Shown here: in pieces, positions 9,736 through 17,488 of the stretch
Layout of the letters: every line of letters begins with the position of its first letter
Numbering within the stretch: position 1 is the first letter of the stretch
DNA from: an uncultured Aquimarina sp.
GTDB taxonomy: Bacteria > Bacteroidota > Bacteroidia > Flavobacteriales > Flavobacteriaceae
Direction: 5' to 3'
Assembly (NCBI GenBank): GCA_947502885.1
Contig: CANNBP010000008.1
Span: 62,001-126,000, forward strand
DNA: 64,000 nt
Program-made: the position numbers and the translations under genes
The notes under the pieces: model-generated
Seen by the model: the letters and a program-made list of their open reading frames with translations, nothing else
Told to the model about the DNA's origin: nothing
The model's database searches: none

Positions 9736-11883
9736 TTAAGAGTCGAAAGTAACCAGATAGTTATTCGGAAAAGGCCCCATATTAAGCCCAGAACCTCTTC
9801 CTGTACTTCCTTTTGCATTCTGTACATTATCCAAACGTAATATCGCTGCTACTAATTCTGGTATAGTAACAGAATTGATATATTTGCCATAGCATTCATG
9901 TAATGCAAACCCCCAGTTCATATATCTAGAGTCTCTATTTGGATTGAAAGTTTTTGGATTAGGAAATGTAACCGGATCAAACATGGCTCCAGAGGTAAGA
10001 GCAATTACCATTCTGTTCCCCTTTATAGTATACGTTTTTGTTCCACTACCTTTTATGATTTGCTTGGTTTCGCAAAAGCGCAATACACCTGGTTGTACAG
10101 GATTAAAACGCAAGGCTTCATAAACATACCCTTTTACAGTTTCTATATTATAGTCTTTGGCAGCAATTATGGCGCCTTTTAATTCTTCGGGCCTTTTAAA
10201 TAACTCTTGTAAAGCAAAGACTACGGCTTTGCTGGTAGTTTCTTGTAGACCTGTTAAAAGTCCTCCTATATTTCTTCTAATAACATCATCATCTACCCAA
10301 TCATATTCAGGTTGCTGTTGCATACTGATTAACCTGTTTAATATGTTGTCTTTTAGTGTTTCTCCTTTGGCAAGGTTTTGTTGACCTTGAACTATGAGTT
10401 TATGCACCCACGCAGTTCTTTCTTTTCCTGAGTTTACAGCAGCTTGATGCTTATCTTTATTTCCTGTAAAGTTTAGAAATAAGTCATAGAACATGGTTCG
10501 TTGCCATTTTTTCATTTGAGATTGTACAGGGGCAGGAACTCCAAAGTAGTCGTCTAGAACACCAAGAAGGACATTGTAATTTAGCGTTTGTACAACATCT
10601 AATTTGCCAAAAGGTTGCATTCGTTTGCAAATAGTATCTGCATGATGTCTTACATACGCTCTAATACGTTCTAAATCGTCTTTGTGAGTTGCTTTTCGAA
10701 CAAAATTTCGTTCTCTATCGAATTGAGGATTGTTGCGATCCATACCTAAGAAAAAAGTCCCTTTTTGATCGGCCATCTTTTTGGCATTAATTTCTTTAAT
10801 GGTAAAATCCTCATCTCTATTTAGAACATCAACAACCAAATCGTGTCTTGTAGCTACTGCTATTTTTGCAATTCCAATTTTAATAATTGGAAATCGTTTT
10901 TGAAGTATATAAAACAATCCTCCTTGATTACTCGTCAACTTTATGAGTAATCTATTCATTATCTTTTTAATGAATCCAGATCTTTTGGGGATTTCTACCA
11001 GATCGAGGTTTATTGGGCGTTCTTCTTGATACATTTTCAAAACAAATTGCCCAGCAGGAGTAGCACGAAGTTTCATTATTTTTTGACGAAACTCTTCAGA
11101 GATTTCATTAAATTTTGTTTGAGCACCTCCATACTCAACCGGTAATAGCACGGGCGCGGCAATAGCTGAAAATGCTATATCTGCAGCAGAAAATTGATTG
11201 CCAACCAGATATTTTCTTCCGTCAAACAATAATTCATTAATCTGATTGAAAACCTTTTCAATTTCAACTAAAAAGACAACGGGATCTTGATTGTTTAGTT
11301 CTAGTTGTTTCGAAATTTTGGATTTGTAACTTCTATATCCGAAATTGTACTTTAACCGATTCGAAAAAGAAATATTTTTCTTAAGTAATTTGAGTGTGTT
11401 TTTTCTTGATCTGAATAATTCAGTATATCGATATTGCTCAACAGCAGTATGTAGTGTGGTGGTAAAAAGCTGATATAGATCATAAACTTTTTTTTGATCA
11501 ATATCATGAACAGGAAATAGTTTTTTTGAATCAGGCAGCATATAATCATAATCCTGAATGATACTTTGTGCAGAATAAAGTAATCGATCAGTTTGTATTA
11601 AAACAGGGTTAATAGTATTGTCAGATGATCCAATTAAGCTTTTTAACTTTTGTTCGCTAAGTATAGGAGGGTAATTTTTTTCTATACGTAAAATCTGATG
11701 TAGATCTAAGACCCATCTTACAATTTCACTATTCCCAGAAATGTTAGCGCATATTAAAGTGGGTACACGTCTAGTATAATTATAAGGTTTGAAAAATTGA
11801 ATAGGGTCTAAAATAGAATCCTTATTAGTGTCTTCTGATTTAGTTAAGTTTTGTTCCTTGGTATGTACAGATGTCGTCTCCAT
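9736..11883 (-). CDS. GST-like domain fused to a cytochrome P450
   Basis: The 715-aa protein is a two-part fusion. Residues about 38-300 look like glutathione S-transferase: a thioredoxin-fold start (RVPTLICANISGNSEIVRW), a LIQTDRLLYSAQSI stretch resembling the family's ESxAI region, and the helical YLVGNQFSAADIAFSAIAAP pattern. Residues about 320-715 are a P450: I-helix GLQETTS, K-helix ExxR in EALRF, and the haem loop FALHECYGK with Cys664 as proximal ligand. The usual FxxGxxxCxG is altered (Leu in place of the Gly, normal Cys-x-Gly). No reductase domain is attached. The gene overlaps the upstream one by 44 bases. It may act as a monooxygenase or as a peroxide-using haem enzyme on lipids. 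Confidence 0.82.
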   Translation of the reverse strand: METTSVHTKEQNLTKSEDTNKDSILDPIQFFKPYNYTRRVPTLICANISGNSEIVRWVLDLHQILRIEKNYPPILSEQKLKSLIGSSDNTINPVLIQTDRLLYSAQSIIQDYDYMLPDSKKLFPVHDIDQKKVYDLYQLFTTTLHTAVEQYRYTELFRSRKNTLKLLKKNISFSNRLKYNFGYRSYKSKISKQLELNNQDPVVFLVEIEKVFNQINELLFDGRKYLVGNQFSAADIAFSAIAAPVLLPVEYGGAQTKFNEISEEFRQKIMKLRATPAGQFVLKMYQEERPINLDLVEIPKRSGFIKKIMNRLLIKLTSNQGGLFYILQKRFPIIKIGIAKIAVATRHDLVVDVLNRDEDFTIKEINAKKMADQKGTFFLGMDRNNPQFDRERNFVRKATHKDDLERIRAYVRHHADTICKRMQPFGKLDVVQTLNYNVLLGVLDDYFGVPAPVQSQMKKWQRTMFYDLFLNFTGNKDKHQAAVNSGKERTAWVHKLIVQGQQNLAKGETLKDNILNRLISMQQQPEYDWVDDDVIRRNIGGLLTGLQETTSKAVVFALQELFKRPEELKGAIIAAKDYNIETVKGYVYEALRFNPVQPGVLRFCETKQIIKGSGTKTYTIKGNRMVIALTSGAMFDPVTFPNPKTFNPNRDSRYMNWGFALHECYGKYINSVTIPELVAAILRLDNVQNAKGSTGRGSGLNMGPFPNNYLVTFDS

Positions 11884-12460
11884 TTTCTATTCGTTCTTTT
11901 ATATAGTGTGAAATTTCAGAATCCTCTTTGAAAAGAATATAAGTGCCGAGAGCATGACCTCTTACATCCTTTATTTTTTTTACTATTCCTAATGGCTGAA
12001 TTGTTGTATTTTTAAGGTGTTCCATAAAATTTTCTGGATTTCCTTGAATACCTACCATTATAATGTCATTTGTATTTTGCAGATTATCAGTTTGATTGGG
12101 GTTGCAGTAGGTCCAACTTGTTTTGAGAGTGGCTTTGGCACGCATAGCCGCTTCACCACCAAACAACAAACCATTCATTACTTTTATATATGCTTTTGAT
12201 GAAGCATAATGTGTAATGTATATGTAGGTGCTGTCATTTGTTTTAAAAGGACCTAGAGATAGAGGTGTTTGGTATTTGATGCTAACGGCTAAGCTTTTTT
12301 TTAAAAAACTCTCAAATAAGGTTTCATCTCCTTTTTTAACTTGTAAAATGTTAAACATGGGTTGAGGTTTCGACCAATTACGTTCAATAAAAGTTCGATA
12401 GGATAGAGCTCTTAGGATACCAAAAGTATCTAAGAGTGTGTTGGTTAACTTGCCGGGCAT
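11840..12460 (-). CDS. Unknown protein heading the P450/DyP operon
   Basis: The 206-aa protein matches no family I can name. It begins MPGKLTNTLLDTFGILRALSYRTF. It has no signal peptide and no long membrane segment. Two similar stretches (FNILQVKKGDETLFESFLKK near residue 37 and IIMVGIQGNPENFMEHLKN near 133) suggest a repeated alpha/beta fold of the EthD or dimeric barrel type, which would make sense near haem peroxidases; this is only a pattern impression. Its 3' end overlaps the P450 start by 44 bases, which argues for translational coupling. It is the first gene of the operon that ends at 6118. Confidence 0.6.
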   Translation of the reverse strand: MPGKLTNTLLDTFGILRALSYRTFIERNWSKPQPMFNILQVKKGDETLFESFLKKSLAVSIKYQTPLSLGPFKTNDSTYIYITHYASSKAYIKVMNGLLFGGEAAMRAKATLKTSWTYCNPNQTDNLQNTNDIIMVGIQGNPENFMEHLKNTTIQPLGIVKKIKDVRGHALGTYILFKEDSEISHYIKERIENGDDICTYQGTKLN

Positions 12461-12789
12461 TTTCTTGGTCGGTTTTCTGTGTATACTAATATACTATAAT
12501 TGCCTCGTATTTCCGAAGGTATTTTTACTTGATTTGTGGGGAAATAATCTTTTTCGGTCTAATCGACAACAGAAAATTGTTACTTATAAGGTGCTTTGGC
12601 GGGGATAGAAAGTTTGAATAAGCAACCTAAGTGTTAGAAAACCTTTTCTATATACAAAGGGTGTCTATTTTGAGATAAGTGTTTGAATCATATTACAGTA
12701 AAGACTTTGGCTTTATTGGGAGTCAATAGAGTTATGGATATTCTACGCTTGAAAGTTTGTTTTTTCAAGCGTAGAATATTTTTTATATC
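12461..12789. other. Intergenic region upstream of the P450 operon
   Basis: No gene is seen. The right-hand side holds a strong hairpin (12738-12779, listed separately). The left part must contain the promoter of the P450/DyP operon, but no TAnnTTTG box is convincing. Confidence 0.5.
12738..12779. terminator. Hairpin downstream of the MABP-like lipoprotein gene
   Basis: A perfect 17-bp stem (ATATTCTACGCTTGAAA and its complement) surrounds an 8-base loop. It lies 11 bases past the stop codon of the minus-strand gene. The better U-tract (ATTTTTTATAT) is on the plus-strand side, so it may block transcription both ways. Confidence 0.65.
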
Positions 12790-13512
12790 CTAATTCTTGT
12801 AAAGAACATAAATGTATTTACCACCAGCACCTTTGTTGAGGTCTATTTTTCCATTGGTATTTACTGCTTTCCATCCACAACAAGGGTTGTAGTGTGAACT
12901 ACTCGTAGCTACAACGGCGACTTGCTTTATTTTTGACCCTTGACTTAGAGTGCGAGTTTCATATAAATATATCCAATCTCCTCCAGCTCCTTCATTTAAA
13001 TCAGTTCCAGGGTCACCATAGCCATTAGAATTTGCAACAACACTCCAAGGATATCCAATTGGTGGATTAGGGAACCTTACACCAGCGTAGGCGAGTATTC
13101 CTGTTAATGGCGACTTGCTAGAGTCTTTTGTATAACATAAGTAAATATACTTACCACCCGAACCTTTATTTAAATCTACATTAATTTTGGTATAAGAGGC
13201 TGGGGGAGTAATTGAGGACGTATTACCAGTAAGAATATATAAATCTGTTACATAAGGTGTAGCCGATTTGACATTGTTGTTATCATTTTCTGAAGAGTAT
13301 AAAACCTCTACATCTGTGTCAAATTTTGGCTTTTGTCGATAGGTGTCTTTTGAAATCGATTCGCCTTTCTCAACAGTAAAAAAAGGTTTGTAGGAAGCTT
13401 CTTCATCTAAAATAGGTTTGGGTGTTTGTTCTCCTTCTGAACATGATGAAAAGAAGAGTGAAACAAGCAAAATTGTTGTTAATAATTGAAAAGTGCTTTT
13501 AAATTTTTTCAT
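12790..13512 (-). CDS. Lipoprotein with threefold MABP-like beta-prism repeat
   Basis: The 240-aa product has a lipoprotein signal with lipobox LFFSSC (Cys24). Residues about 85-240 hold three copies of a motif seen as VDLNKGSGGKYIYLCY, TDLNEGAGGDWIYLY and IDLNKGAGGKYIYVLY, each followed by a segment with an aliphatic-rich strand. This D-L-N-x-G-x-G-G pattern is typical of the MABP/beta-prism domain found next to membrane-attack (MACPF) and other membrane-binding proteins. No pore-forming domain is attached, so it may bind acidic lipids or glycans at the cell surface. It appears to be a single gene, separated by hairpins on both sides. Confidence 0.72.
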   Translation of the reverse strand: MKKFKSTFQLLTTILLVSLFFSSCSEGEQTPKPILDEEASYKPFFTVEKGESISKDTYRQKPKFDTDVEVLYSSENDNNNVKSATPYVTDLYILTGNTSSITPPASYTKINVDLNKGSGGKYIYLCYTKDSSKSPLTGILAYAGVRFPNPPIGYPWSVVANSNGYGDPGTDLNEGAGGDWIYLYETRTLSQGSKIKQVAVVATSSSHYNPCCGWKAVNTNGKIDLNKGAGGKYIYVLYKN

Positions 13513-13750
13513 GTGAAATATATTTTTTGGTTAAAAAAACAGCTGTGAAACTACAAAATAGGATGTCGTTAAATGTGGTGATTAGGTTAAAATAATTATA
13601 AATAAATACGTCGATAAAATCAGTGAGGTTCAGGCGTAATAGAAATATAGTTAATCATTTAATAAGGGTGTTTTTTCCCCGTTTTTTAATAACGTTAAAA
13701 CATTAGTTTTTTGGCAAGTATAAACTTGATAGGCGAATGGTATGATCAAA

Positions 13751-13778
13751 AAAAGCCCAACAGAAATGTTGGACTTTT
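13751..13778. terminator. Terminator hairpin, probably bidirectional
   Basis: The arms AAAAGCCCAAC and GTTGGACTTTT form an 11-bp stem with one G-U pair and a 6-base loop. A and T runs on both sides allow either direction. It may back up the terminator at 14025-14052. Confidence 0.6.
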
Positions 13779-14024
13779 ATTCTTATATGAGTTATTTGGC
13801 ATTCTAGTCGGTTAGTACCTAATAGCATATTTAGTACTTCTTTTGAATGCTTAAACTACATAAGAAAGTTGTTTTTACATATAATTCGAATTTTTACTCA
13901 AACCTATAGCAGTAGAATAATTTAGAAAAGTAAAAATGAGTGAACGAGTTGTTTTGATGAGTAAAGTGAAGACATTAACCAATAAATAGTGAGCATGTTT
14001 TTTAGCTTTTGAATAAAAACAAAA

Positions 14025-14052
14025 AGATCAGAGAAACTAACTTCTCTGATCT
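14025..14052 (-). terminator. Terminator of the second GG-peptide unit
   Basis: The arms AGATCAGAGAA and TTCTCTGATCT form a perfect 11-bp stem with a 6-base loop. On the minus strand it is followed by TTTTTGTTTTTATTC. It lies 26 bases past the stop of the last GG peptide gene. Confidence 0.75.
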
Positions 14053-14077
14053 AATTTGTGAAAACTATCAACCCGTT

Positions 14078-14233
14078 TTAAAAAATTATAGTGTCAGGAT
14101 TTGGAAAGGTTGGTCCTGTAGTTGGTCCGATAACAATTATTGGCCCTGGAAGACAACCTTTAAGGTCTATATCATGATAACCACCTTGGATATTTTTCAT
14201 TTCTTGAGTTGATAGTGCTTGTAAATTTTTCAT
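14078..14233 (-). CDS. GG-leader peptide with Pro/Gly-rich core (peptide E)
   Basis: This 51-aa ORF was found by direct translation. Its leader MKNLQALSTQEMKNIQGG matches the double-glycine type cut by C39 peptidase-ABC transporters. The 33-residue core has one Cys, no charged residues after its first third, and repeated Gly-Pro steps (GPTTGPTFPNPD). It follows peptide D on the same strand with a gap of 27 bases and is closed by a terminator. The PCAT/HlyD exporter encoded about 4 kb away is the likely processing and export machine. Whether the peptide is a bacteriocin, signal or other secreted factor cannot be told. Confidence 0.75.
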   Translation of the reverse strand: MKNLQALSTQEMKNIQGGYHDIDLKGCLPGPIIVIGPTTGPTFPNPDTIIF

Positions 14234-14260
14234 GTTTTTGGTTTAAAATTTATAGTTGAT

Positions 14261-14416
14261 TTAAAATACTTTGGTTAGGTGTTTTAGGTTTTCAAAGATT
14301 TCCAGAATTATTTTTAATTCGGGACATTCTATATCTTCTCCTATACAACCTCCATTAATATTTTTGATTTCTTTTGTTGACAATATTTCGTAATGTTTGA
14401 TGACTTGATTTTCCAT
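14261..14416 (-). CDS. GG-leader peptide, acidic core (peptide D)
   Basis: The 51-aa product has a leader ending LSTKEIKNINGG, nearly the same as that of peptide E. Its core contains two Cys residues near the start (CIGEDIEC), which could form a disulfide, followed by an amphipathic helix-like segment. It is the first gene after the palindromic promoter at 14470-14504. The adjacent VKOR/thioredoxin protein could provide disulfide formation for this peptide, which is an inference. No immunity gene is recognised next to it. Confidence 0.75.
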   Translation of the reverse strand: MENQVIKHYEILSTKEIKNINGGCIGEDIECPELKIILEIFENLKHLTKVF

Positions 14417-14469
14417 GATGATTGTTTTTGTTAGTATGATTTAATTCTCCTTTTTTACGTTTTATACTA

Positions 14470-14504
14470 CAAGTATAGGATGTGATCGTCTCATTATATG
14501 AGAC
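14470..14504 (-). promoter_or_regulatory. Palindromic promoter/operator, copy 1
   Basis: A 17-bp perfect inverted repeat GTCTCAT-TAT-ATGAGAC is at 14488-14504. Reading on the minus strand, exactly 10 bases follow and then TATACTTG (14470-14477), a -7-like box. The same layout occurs at 17443-17477 and 18006-18040. It lies between the VKOR gene stop and peptide D and should drive peptides D and E. Confidence 0.7.
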
Positions 14505-14521
14505 TCGAATCTTTAATATTG

Positions 14522-16057
14522 TTAAAATTTGATAAGGTCCTCAACCGTATAGTGATCCGAAAGTTTCCTATCATTAAAAATTGTAATAGGGGTCTGTAAA
14601 ATATTGTTTTGTATACACCAATTTTTATGTTGGAGATATTCAGCTTGAGATTTTTGAGAAATTTCCATAGGGTACTTATCTTTTAAAAGGTCTATTTTTT
14701 TATGCTTAAACCAAAAACTTAGTACTGTTAAAAATTTTGACTTTGGTACTTTGTAATAGAGTTCTATCAGAAATTGAGATACGTTGCTGCCATCTGTTTC
14801 TAAGAAAATCAATGAAAAATCAAAATCAGGTGTAGATTTTATGATTTTGAGAATTTTATGATACTCCTTTTCGCATAGATTGCAATAAGGATTTACCACC
14901 AAAGTAATTTTTTTATTCGTTTTTAAAGGGGATCTGAATGTGATATGATTCTCTGGAAATGATGTGTTAAACGAACTTTCATTTTCATGTAATAATGAGA
15001 AGATTTTAGGGTTGTTTTTTAATCTTAAATATTTGTAAATATCTTCTTTGTAATCAAAGTACTTATGTAAAATATTTTTTAAATAGGACCATATTATGAT
15101 TATAATTAAAAAAGAAAGGCTAGTGATTAAGAATCCATTTGCCGATAATTCAATGTGATGATGATGTGTAGAACATATTGAGAGTATGGATTCAATGAAA
15201 AGTAACCCTTGAATTGATAAACATAAAACACACCATTTTTTTACTATTTTATATTGATAATAAATCGAAAATAGAATATAAGGAAACACAACAAACGAAA
15301 GTATATTTATTACAGAAATTACATGATAGAAATAAGGTGTTATTGAGGCAATCCAAATTGAAACAAAACCGCCCCAAAAGTACAACGCCCCAATATCTGA
15401 CATAGAAAGCCAATGGAATATTTTTGAAGCTTTTGAGTTTAAAACATCCTCGCAATTTATTTTATCATTATGCTTACAAAATTTGGGTTTATATAATGTG
15501 TTAATTTCTGAGTATATGATTAAGCTACAGAGATACATTCCAATTAATTTGGTAAGTGTAAACAGATTTAAAATTCCGTAATGACTTTTAAAAGAAATTA
15601 TAATAAGGGTTAGTAAAAAGGATAAAGTTACAAAGTTTCGTATTCTCTTTTTTCTTTGCAATGTCAAATCTGTGCTTGATACTTTTATGGTTGCATCATT
15701 GTCAATTACCAGTATAATACTGTTCCACTTTTGCAAAAAAGTATCTAGGTTTTCTGTAACAAAACTATTATTAAAACCACTAAAATAATTTATTTCTAAT
15801 TTTGAAATTTTGGTAACAAGAACTAACCCATCTTCTATAGAATATGCCAAAAATATAGGAGATAATTCTGTGAGTTGCTCAGAAGGTATTTTTCCGGTTT
15901 TATTTTCAATCCCTATGTTATCAAGAGTTTTAGAAAAAGAAAAAATACTTGGATAATCTTGATGACTAAGTAGTAAAGATTCTAATTTCTCATTGGTGAT
16001 TTTTAATCTAAGTTCTTTTTTAAGTTGAAAAAGAACATTGAGCATTGTTAGATCCAA
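14522..16057 (-). CDS. C39-like / VKOR / thioredoxin-fold membrane protein
   Basis: The 511-aa protein has three parts. Residues 1-125 resemble a C39 peptidase domain (SLLLSHQDYPSIFSFSKTL) but lack the catalytic Cys. Residues about 140-330 are a vitamin K epoxide reductase (VKOR) membrane bundle with loop cysteines Cys194 and Cys202 and the active-site pair Cys276-VL-Cys279. Residues about 380-511 are a thioredoxin/DsbA-like domain with Cys392-NL-Cys395 and a cis-Pro near residue 490. VKOR-thioredoxin fusions oxidise thiols and pass disulfides to exported substrates. Such C39-like versions occur in Bacteroidota GG-peptide export loci. It is likely to oxidise Cys-containing peptides encoded here. 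The quinone-linked mechanism is known for the family, not shown here. Confidence 0.85.
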   Translation of the reverse strand: MDLTMLNVLFQLKKELRLKITNEKLESLLLSHQDYPSIFSFSKTLDNIGIENKTGKIPSEQLTELSPIFLAYSIEDGLVLVTKISKLEINYFSGFNNSFVTENLDTFLQKWNSIILVIDNDATIKVSSTDLTLQRKKRIRNFVTLSFLLTLIIISFKSHYGILNLFTLTKLIGMYLCSLIIYSEINTLYKPKFCKHNDKINCEDVLNSKASKIFHWLSMSDIGALYFWGGFVSIWIASITPYFYHVISVINILSFVVFPYILFSIYYQYKIVKKWCVLCLSIQGLLFIESILSICSTHHHHIELSANGFLITSLSFLIIIIIWSYLKNILHKYFDYKEDIYKYLRLKNNPKIFSLLHENESSFNTSFPENHITFRSPLKTNKKITLVVNPYCNLCEKEYHKILKIIKSTPDFDFSLIFLETDGSNVSQFLIELYYKVPKSKFLTVLSFWFKHKKIDLLKDKYPMEISQKSQAEYLQHKNWCIQNNILQTPITIFNDRKLSDHYTVEDLIKF

Positions 16058-16144
16058 AATAGATTTTTTTTAATGTGATATAGGTAAAGAGAATTGAGTA
16101 GAAGAATTCAGGAAAAGAGATGGTTTACCACTCGACAAACTTTT

Positions 16145-16714
16145 TTATAATTGGTTTGTTGAATAATTGAGTAAATAATCATAGCGATTAATATCTCTTG
16201 TTAAAGTTTCGATACTTTTGATTGTAGTTTTATTTTTAGTTTTTTTACCCTGTATGTTAACATCGATACATGCGTAATCTGTGATTTCATTATTTTTCAT
16301 GTCAATTTCTATGAGTGAAGACTTATTCAATAATTTGTATGCATCTAAGTTAGTAGTGTCTTCAATATTAGGGTATGTAGAAATTCTTACTTCTCCGGAT
16401 ATAGTAACCATGGCGCCACTACCCGAAATAACAACTTTTCGACTGTTTTTTTGAGGTTTATGTTGAACATCAAAGTTTGAGAAAAGATCCTTAATTTGTC
16501 CTATTTGTTTTTGTCTATGATCTAATGAAATAGGAACTATATTCTTAGATGAGTCATCTACAGAATATAATTTATTATCATCTTTTCTATATAAAGTATT
16601 ATTGTTTTTTTGCTTAGTGTACACAAACAGATCGGTAATATATTCTTCTAATACTATTGTATTTTCTGTTGTTTCAATTTCTTTGATAATATGAATTAAT
16701 AGTTTTGAGTTCAT
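16145..16714 (-). CDS. Unknown protein within the GG-peptide locus
   Basis: The 189-aa protein matches no family I recognise. It has no signal peptide or membrane segment. A central segment KVVISGSGAMVTISGEV is strand-rich and glycine-rich; the N-terminal 50 residues are helical and the rest is polar. It lies between the two-peptide unit and the VKOR gene, 87 bases before the latter. It could be an immunity protein, an accessory factor or a regulator; nothing in the sequence decides this. Confidence 0.6.
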   Translation of the reverse strand: MNSKLLIHIIKEIETTENTIVLEEYITDLFVYTKQKNNNTLYRKDDNKLYSVDDSSKNIVPISLDHRQKQIGQIKDLFSNFDVQHKPQKNSRKVVISGSGAMVTISGEVRISTYPNIEDTTNLDAYKLLNKSSLIEIDMKNNEITDYACIDVNIQGKKTKNKTTIKSIETLTRDINRYDYLLNYSTNQL

Positions 16715-16744
16715 GAAGTATAGAGGTTGTTAAAGTTTGTAATT

Positions 16745-16779
16745 AAACACCCTCTAAGCAACTACTCAGAGGGTTGTTT
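16745..16779 (-). terminator. Hairpin after the peptide B/C unit
   Basis: The arms AAACACCCTCT and AGAGGGTTGTTT pair with one bulge around a 12-base loop. It lies just past the stop of the 45-aa membrane peptide gene and before the 189-aa gene. The U-tract is weak, so some read-through is likely. Confidence 0.5.
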
Positions 16780-16785
16780 AATGGC

Positions 16786-16923
16786 CTAATGTTTAATGTT
16801 GTATATAAATTTGCCTATTGCAAGCCCAGCATTGTATAAGAAGAATACAACTATAATCGCAAAAGCAACATATTCTATGTAAGAAGTACAATCTACACTA
16901 GTGCCTTTTGGAAAAATACCCAT
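16786..16923 (-). CDS. Small single-span membrane peptide
   Basis: The 45-aa ORF starts at an ATG 10 bases after the stop of peptide C. A longer frame starting upstream overlaps peptide C and is not preferred. Residues about 17-38 form one membrane helix (YVAFAIIVVFFLYNAGLAIG) ending in basic KFIYNIKH. There is no GG leader. Its position just behind two bacteriocin-like peptides suggests an immunity peptide or a third membrane-active partner. There is one Cys. Confidence 0.5.
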   Translation of the reverse strand: MGIFPKGTSVDCTSYIEYVAFAIIVVFFLYNAGLAIGKFIYNIKH

Positions 16924-16933
16924 GGTATTTATA

Positions 16934-17113
16934 TTAGTTAAAATAATGATATAGTGCTTCACCAACTTTTTCGCCAGCGAGATATGCTCCACCGATTATT
17001 GCTAAAGCAACGGTTACACCGGCAGTTGTGGTAAGGCTTATAGGTTCGCCACCATCAATTGATCTTAACTCATCAAAAGAAAGCTCTGTTACGTTTAATT
17101 CTAATGTATTCAT
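16934..17113 (-). CDS. GG-leader bacteriocin-like peptide (peptide C)
   Basis: This 59-aa ORF has the leader end LSFDELRSIDGG (GG at residues 21-22). The 37-residue core starts EPISLTTTAGVTV, then continues as a hydrophobic helix with GG and AG small-residue pairs, like the GxxxG helices of class IIb two-peptide bacteriocins. It starts 21 bases after peptide B, whose core is similar in kind. The two may act as a pair after processing by the PCAT. Activity is not shown. Confidence 0.75.
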   Translation of the reverse strand: MNTLELNVTELSFDELRSIDGGEPISLTTTAGVTVALAIIGGAYLAGEKVGEALYHYFN

Positions 17114-17134
17114 ATTATTTATCTTTAGTAATTA

Positions 17135-17323
17135 TTAATTTTTAGGAGCATGTTGATCCTTTTGATTCTGATATCCGTTGTATACTCCTAACGCAAAAGC
17201 ACCAAGAGCGACAACTCCTATTACGATTCCAACGCAAAGACCTGCACATATGGCACCTCCGTTAATTTCTGTAGCTTCTTGTTTTGATAATTCTTGAAAT
17301 TCTAAGTTTTGTAGATTTTTCAT
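17135..17323 (-). CDS. GG-leader bacteriocin-like peptide (peptide B)
   Basis: The 62-aa protein has a leader of 23 residues ending LSKQEATEINGG. The core begins AICAGLCVGIVIG: two Cys residues and several Gly residues in a hydrophobic helix, then a polar, basic tail (NQKDQHAPKN). This is the plan of class IIb bacteriocins and of other membrane-active GG peptides. It is the first gene after promoter copy 2 and is followed closely by peptide C and the 45-aa membrane peptide. The Cys pair is a plausible VKOR target. Confidence 0.8.
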   Translation of the reverse strand: MKNLQNLEFQELSKQEATEINGGAICAGLCVGIVIGVVALGAFALGVYNGYQNQKDQHAPKN

Positions 17324-17442
17324 TTTGTATGATTTAATTGATTTTTTAACTATTGCTTGTCCGAATATTTCGTCAAATAAGTTGGAAAGCAGTATGTATT
17401 TTTATCGGTTGTAAAAAACTTTGCGCTATTTCTTTTACACTA

Positions 17443-17477
17443 CAATGATAAAGCTGTATTGTCTCATTTTATGAGAC
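17443..17477 (-). promoter_or_regulatory. Palindromic promoter/operator, copy 2
   Basis: A 17-bp perfect inverted repeat GTCTCAT-TTT-ATGAGAC is at 17461-17477, extending to 19 bp with the flanking T/A. On the minus strand, 10 bases follow and then TATCATTG (17443-17450). It is placed to drive peptides B and C and the 45-aa peptide; the leader transcript would be over 100 bases. Confidence 0.72.
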
Positions 17478-17488
17478 AGTACGTTTTT

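Larger units (their letters stand above)
13513..14077. other. Intergenic stretch with two terminators
   Basis: No gene of useful length is seen in 565 bases; plus-strand Met codons open only very short frames. The stretch holds two terminator hairpins (13751-13778 and 14025-14052) and, on its left side, the promoter region of the lipoprotein gene. Confidence 0.55.

Noticed and set aside
13937..13990. Plus-strand 17-codon frame
   Set aside because: Too short, no leader or other feature, and no promoter box.
14009..14212. Plus-strand 67-aa frame
   Set aside because: It lies opposite peptide E and the terminator at 14025-14052. The minus-strand GG-leader peptide explains the sequence better.
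16924..16992. Upstream extension of the 45-aa membrane peptide to 68 aa
   Set aside because: The extension overlaps the end of peptide C in another frame and gives no signal or leader, so the ATG at 16923 is preferred.
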